Source: JBBQER01 sp052148155
GTDB taxonomy: Bacteria > Actinomycetota > Acidimicrobiia > IMCC26256 > PALSA-610
NCBI GenBank assembly: GCA_052148155.1
Contig: JBKQIY010000048.1
Span: 11,632-75,631, forward strand
Reading direction: 5' to 3'
DNA: 64,000 nt
Positions within the stretch are counted from its first letter, which is position 1. Every line of letters starts with the position of its first letter. Shown here piece by piece: positions 61,715-64,000 of this stretch. Position numbers and translations under genes: made by a program. Below the pieces are notes generated by a model. The model made no database searches, was not told the origin of the DNA, and worked only from the letters and a program-made list of their open reading frames with translations.

Positions 61715-62359
61715 CTATCTCAACAAGCCGAGCGCGACGGCCCGGCCGAGAGCCTCGTTGCGATTGGCCGCCTCGAGCTTGGCGTAGATGCGGACCAGGT
61801 GCGACTTCACCGTCGCGAGGGTGATCGACAACGTCGCGGCGATCTCTCTGTTCGAGCAACCTTGGGCCAAACAGGCGAGCACCTCTCGTTCTCGCAGGCT
61901 GAGCAGTTCGTTGGGCTGATCTTCGAACCAGCGGGGGCGGACCGCACCCGCGAGCGCGCCGTGCAGTGCGGCCACGACGTGCGGCTCACCTTTGAGGGCC
62001 GAACCGATCACCGCCGCGAGGTCGTCGGCACTGCCCGATCGGAGCGCGATGCCACGGGTACCGAGCGCGACGAGGTACCCGACGACGTGGTCTTGTCCGG
62101 GCGCGAGCAGCGCAACCATCGCCGGCGCGGGACGCAGACGCGAGAGCCGCAGCACGGTGTCGGCGCAGGACAGGTCAGCCGGTTGGCCGACCACGACCAG
62201 ATCGGGCCGTTCCATCGTCGCGACCGTGACGATCTCGCGTCCGGAGTGGGTCTCCGCAACCACGTCGACGCCCTGCGCGTGCAGCACAGCCGCCACGCCG
62301 AGCCGGGCGAGCGCGAGCTCGTCGGCGACTATCGCGCGTCGATCGACGTTGTTGCTCAC
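61715..62359 (-). CDS. NarL/LuxR-type response regulator with an atypical receiver
   Basis: A 214-residue regulator. The C-terminal GerE/LuxR HTH is normal (LSLREREVLACLAQGCSNREIAATLSITLATVKSHLVRIYAKL, about 61730-61900). In the N-terminal receiver the phospho-acceptor Asp is replaced: the strand reads PDLVVVGQ, with Gly at position 58, and the usual conserved Lys is Arg (ALRSGS). It probably works without phosphorylation. It is divergent from the flagellar sigma gene, 179 bases apart, so it could regulate motility. Confidence 0.85.
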   Translation of the reverse strand: MSNNVDRRAIVADELALARLGVAAVLHAQGVDVVAETHSGREIVTVATMERPDLVVVGQPADLSCADTVLRLSRLRPAPAMVALLAPGQDHVVGYLVALGTRGIALRSGSADDLAAVIGSALKGEPHVVAALHGALAGAVRPRWFEDQPNELLSLREREVLACLAQGCSNREIAATLSITLATVKSHLVRIYAKLEAANRNEALGRAVALGLLR

Positions 62360-62538
62360 ACCGCTGTGGCCTCCCCCGAAGTCTGCACCGCCATCCTACC
62401 TGCGGCTATGACAGACAGTGCGACATCGTCACTCCTCGCGTCCGCAGCTTTCAACCCTGCGGTCTATCAAGCGTTGAGGCTCCAAGTACCGAAACGTTCT
62501 GCCAGCGGAGCACAGACGAGCGGGACCGGGGGAACACA

Positions 62539-63561
62539 GTGACCACCACGAAGCAAAATGCCGCCAAAGCGACAACCGCCAAGCGAGCCGATTCCACGCA
62601 CAGCGGCGTGAAGCGCAACGGCACTGCGCACAACGGCACCGCGCACAACGGCACCACGCACGTCGGCGCCAGGCTCATCGACGTCGAGCAAGCAGACGCC
62701 GAGGAGCGACTGGTGCGGGAGCATCTGCCGCTCGTGCAGTATGTGGTGTCGGAGGTCGCTCACCGCGTCCCGAACCACGTCAGCCGCAACGACCTCGTCT
62801 CAGCCGGCATGCTCGGTCTCGCGCAAGCCGCACGAAGTTTCGACCCTGAGCGCGGCATCGCCTTCGATCGCTTCGCATCGACCCGAATCCGCGGCGCCTT
62901 GCTCGACGAGCTCCGCGGTCGCGACTGGGCCAGCCGATCCGTTCGATCCCGCGCCCGCGGGCTGCAGGCCGCGCAGGAAGAGCTGACGAACCGGCTCGGA
63001 CGAACGCCGAAGCCGGAAGAAGTCGCGCGCTCGCTGGGCGTCGCGCCCGAGACCGTTCACAAACTGGTCGACGACGTGCACCGCGCGACCGTCCTCAACT
63101 ACGACTCGCTCGTCGTCGAAGGCGACGCGGAGTCGTTCATTGCAAGCGACGACGAGGGACCCGAAGACACGCTCCTCGATCGCGAGCGCAAGGCGTACTT
63201 GATGGACGCAGTGGGCGCGCTGCCGGAACGACTCCGACGAGTCGTGATCGGCTACTTCTTCGAAGAGCGCTCGATGCAGGATCTCGCCGACGAACTCGGT
63301 GTGAGCGAGTCGCGTATCTCCCAGCTGCGTGCCGAGGCGTTGTTGCTCCTGCGTGACGGCGTGAACTCGCAGCTCGAGCCGAGCGCGGTGCCGGCCGAAC
63401 CCCGCCCGAACGGACGCGTCGCACGTCGCAAGGCGAGCTACTACGCGGCAGTGGCCGCAGGCTCCGACTACCGCACGCGGCTCGACGCCCGCCCTCTCGA
63501 GTCTGACGAAGTCGTCGCGTACTCGGGCCCGCGTTCCGCCAGCGGAGGTATTCGCATCTAG
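62539..63561 (+). CDS. FliA/WhiG-family RNA polymerase sigma factor
   Basis: A 340-residue sigma28-class factor. Region 2 (HLPLVQYVVSEVAHRVPNHVSRNDLVSAGMLGLAQAARSFD, with FDRFASTRIRGALLDELR), region 3 (LGRTPKPEEVARSLGV) and region 4 (EERSMQDLADELGVSESRISQLRAEAL) are all present. Both ends are extended: about 45 Thr/Ala/His-rich residues at the start, with tandem repeats, and about 65 at the end. The flagellin gene with a matching promoter follows directly. The likely antagonist is the RsiG-like protein at 40051-40569. Confidence 0.92.
   Translation: MTTTKQNAAKATTAKRADSTHSGVKRNGTAHNGTAHNGTTHVGARLIDVEQADAEERLVREHLPLVQYVVSEVAHRVPNHVSRNDLVSAGMLGLAQAARSFDPERGIAFDRFASTRIRGALLDELRGRDWASRSVRSRARGLQAAQEELTNRLGRTPKPEEVARSLGVAPETVHKLVDDVHRATVLNYDSLVVEGDAESFIASDDEGPEDTLLDRERKAYLMDAVGALPERLRRVVIGYFFEERSMQDLADELGVSESRISQLRAEALLLLRDGVNSQLEPSAVPAEPRPNGRVARRKASYYAAVAAGSDYRTRLDARPLESDEVVAYSGPRSASGGIRI
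62617..62661 (+). repeat. Three tandem 15-bp repeats in the sigma factor's 5' coding region
   Basis: The unit AACGGCACYGCGCAC (third copy with ACGCAC) is repeated three times in frame, encoding NGTAH-NGTAH-NGTTH. It could expand or contract without a frameshift. Confidence 0.85.
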
Positions 63562-63585
63562 CGGGAACCGTCGGTCCCGAAATCC

Positions 63586-63612
63586 TCAGATCTCGTCAGC
63601 GCCAGCCGACAA
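63586..63612 (+). promoter_or_regulatory. Sigma28/WhiG-type promoter of the flagellin gene
   Basis: TCAG (63586-63589), 15 bases, then GCCGACAA (63605-63612). The consensus is TAAA-N15-GCCGATAA, so the -10 matches at seven of eight positions, the spacing is exact, and the -35 is weak. The expected transcript start near 63619 gives a leader of about 98 bases. Confidence 0.65.
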
Positions 63613-63673
63613 GCACTGGTCAACACCTCGGGGCATTGGTCCAAAAGGGCCATCGAGGGAGACGAGCGACAAG

Positions 63674-63688
63674 GGCCAGAGGAAGGCC
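63674..63688 (+). promoter_or_regulatory. Hairpin with GGA in the loop in the flagellin leader, candidate CsrA site
   Basis: GGCC (63674-63677) and GGCC (63685-63688) pair around the loop AGAGGAA, which presents GGA, the CsrA core, in a loop as in known high-affinity sites. A second GGA-containing element is the ribosome site GGAGGAG (63701-63707). The arrangement parallels the two CsrA sites in the Bacillus hag leader. Confidence 0.5.
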
Positions 63689-63716
63689 TGCGTACATCAC
63701 GGAGGAGACACGCTCG

Positions 63717-64000
63717 ATGATCATCAATACGAACATCATGGCGTTAAACGCCTACAACAACCTGCAGAACACCCAGATGGACCTCTCGGACAGTCTCGAG
63801 AAGCTCTCCTCTGGTTACCGGATCAACAAAGCCGCCGACGACGCGTCGGGTTTGGTGATCAGCTCGGGCCTGGAGACACAGATCTCAGGTCTGCAGCAGG
63901 CAACCTCGAACGCCCAGAACGGCATCTCGGTCGTGCAGACCGCAGAAGGTGCACTGTCATCGATCCAGTCGATGCTCCAGCGCATCAACCAGCTCGTGGT
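63717..64000 (+). CDS. Flagellin, N-terminal part (cut by the window end)
   Basis: The first 94 residues of a flagellin: IINTNIMALNAYNNLQNTQ and LSSGYRINKAADDASGLVISSGLETQ are the conserved D0/D1 helices, and NAQNGISVVQTAEGALSSIQ follows. The ATG has a GGAGGAG ribosome site ten bases upstream. The filament subunit is secreted through the flagellar export system. Its promoter and leader point to control by the upstream sigma factor and by CsrA/FliW. Confidence 0.95.
   Translation, partial: MIINTNIMALNAYNNLQNTQMDLSDSLEKLSSGYRINKAADDASGLVISSGLETQISGLQQATSNAQNGISVVQTAEGALSSIQSMLQRINQLV

Noticed and set aside
63563..63578. Hairpin GGGAACC-GTC-GGTCCC as terminator of the sigma gene
   Set aside because: Short imperfect stem with no T-run, and it lies directly before the flagellin promoter; function unclear.

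Overview
This 64 kb window is GC-rich chromosomal DNA, densely packed with long collinear gene runs and many 1-4 bp stop/start overlaps. It looks like a flagellated member of the Actinomycetota, most likely a deep-branching, Acidimicrobiia-like lineage (inference). Supporting markers are a mycothiol-type MshA next to a YbjN gene, a rex-headed haem operon, proC beside an excisionase-like HTH gene, an RsiG-type anti-sigma factor, TANNNT-type -10 boxes directly before start codons, and LLM-class and SDR enzymes. No mobile element, CRISPR array, rRNA or tRNA gene was recognised.

Layout. 1-1127: edge fragment and a patatin-like lipase. 1187-16546 (minus): a complete 14-gene nuoA-N operon for proton-pumping NADH:menaquinone oxidoreductase, followed upstream by a geranylgeranyl/menaquinone-reductase-type flavoprotein (16661-17926). 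18067-24168 (plus): an eight-gene cluster for a split, b6-type quinol:cytochrome c reductase (cytochrome b6-like, subunit IV-like, Rieske, dihaem cytochrome c), with a 2x[4Fe-4S] ferredoxin, two unrecognised membrane proteins and a 47-residue single-span protein. 24679-31989 (minus): rex-(siroheme dehydrogenase)-hemA-hemC-cobA/hemD-hemB-hemL, headed by a promoter overlapped by a near-consensus Rex operator. 32118-44301: mixed housekeeping genes: acyl-CoA ligase, SAM hydrolase, HTH gene, proC, mshA/ybjN, an XRE regulator coupled to an RsiG-like anti-sigma factor, moaD, a cysteine-less DksA homologue, Lon-domain and SirB1-like proteins, a SET-domain protein and map. 44594-57727: a catabolic region with four SDRs, VOC, TIM-barrel isomerase, thioesterase, LLM oxidoreductase, dienelactone hydrolase, MFS exporter, aldehyde dehydrogenase and class III aminotransferase, plus an Rpf-like secreted hydrolase. 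57732-64000: a flagellar block (flgN-flgK-flgL-fliW-csrA on minus; FliA/WhiG-type sigma and flagellin on plus).

How it fits together. NADH dehydrogenase, quinone tailoring and the bc complex form consecutive parts of one respiratory chain, and Rex links haem supply to the NADH/NAD+ ratio. The best regulatory story is motility. The RsiG-like protein at 40051-40569 carries the published c-di-GMP signature on both predicted helices, a cognate FliA/WhiG-type sigma factor lies at 62539-63561, the flagellin gene directly after it has a sigma28-like promoter, and its leader carries a hairpin presenting GGA, as expected for CsrA control with FliW encoded nearby. The window may therefore hold both the transcriptional (c-di-GMP/RsiG/sigma) and post-transcriptional (CsrA/FliW) flagellin switches. 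The other strong candidate for an under-described system is the ferredoxin-containing split bc complex.
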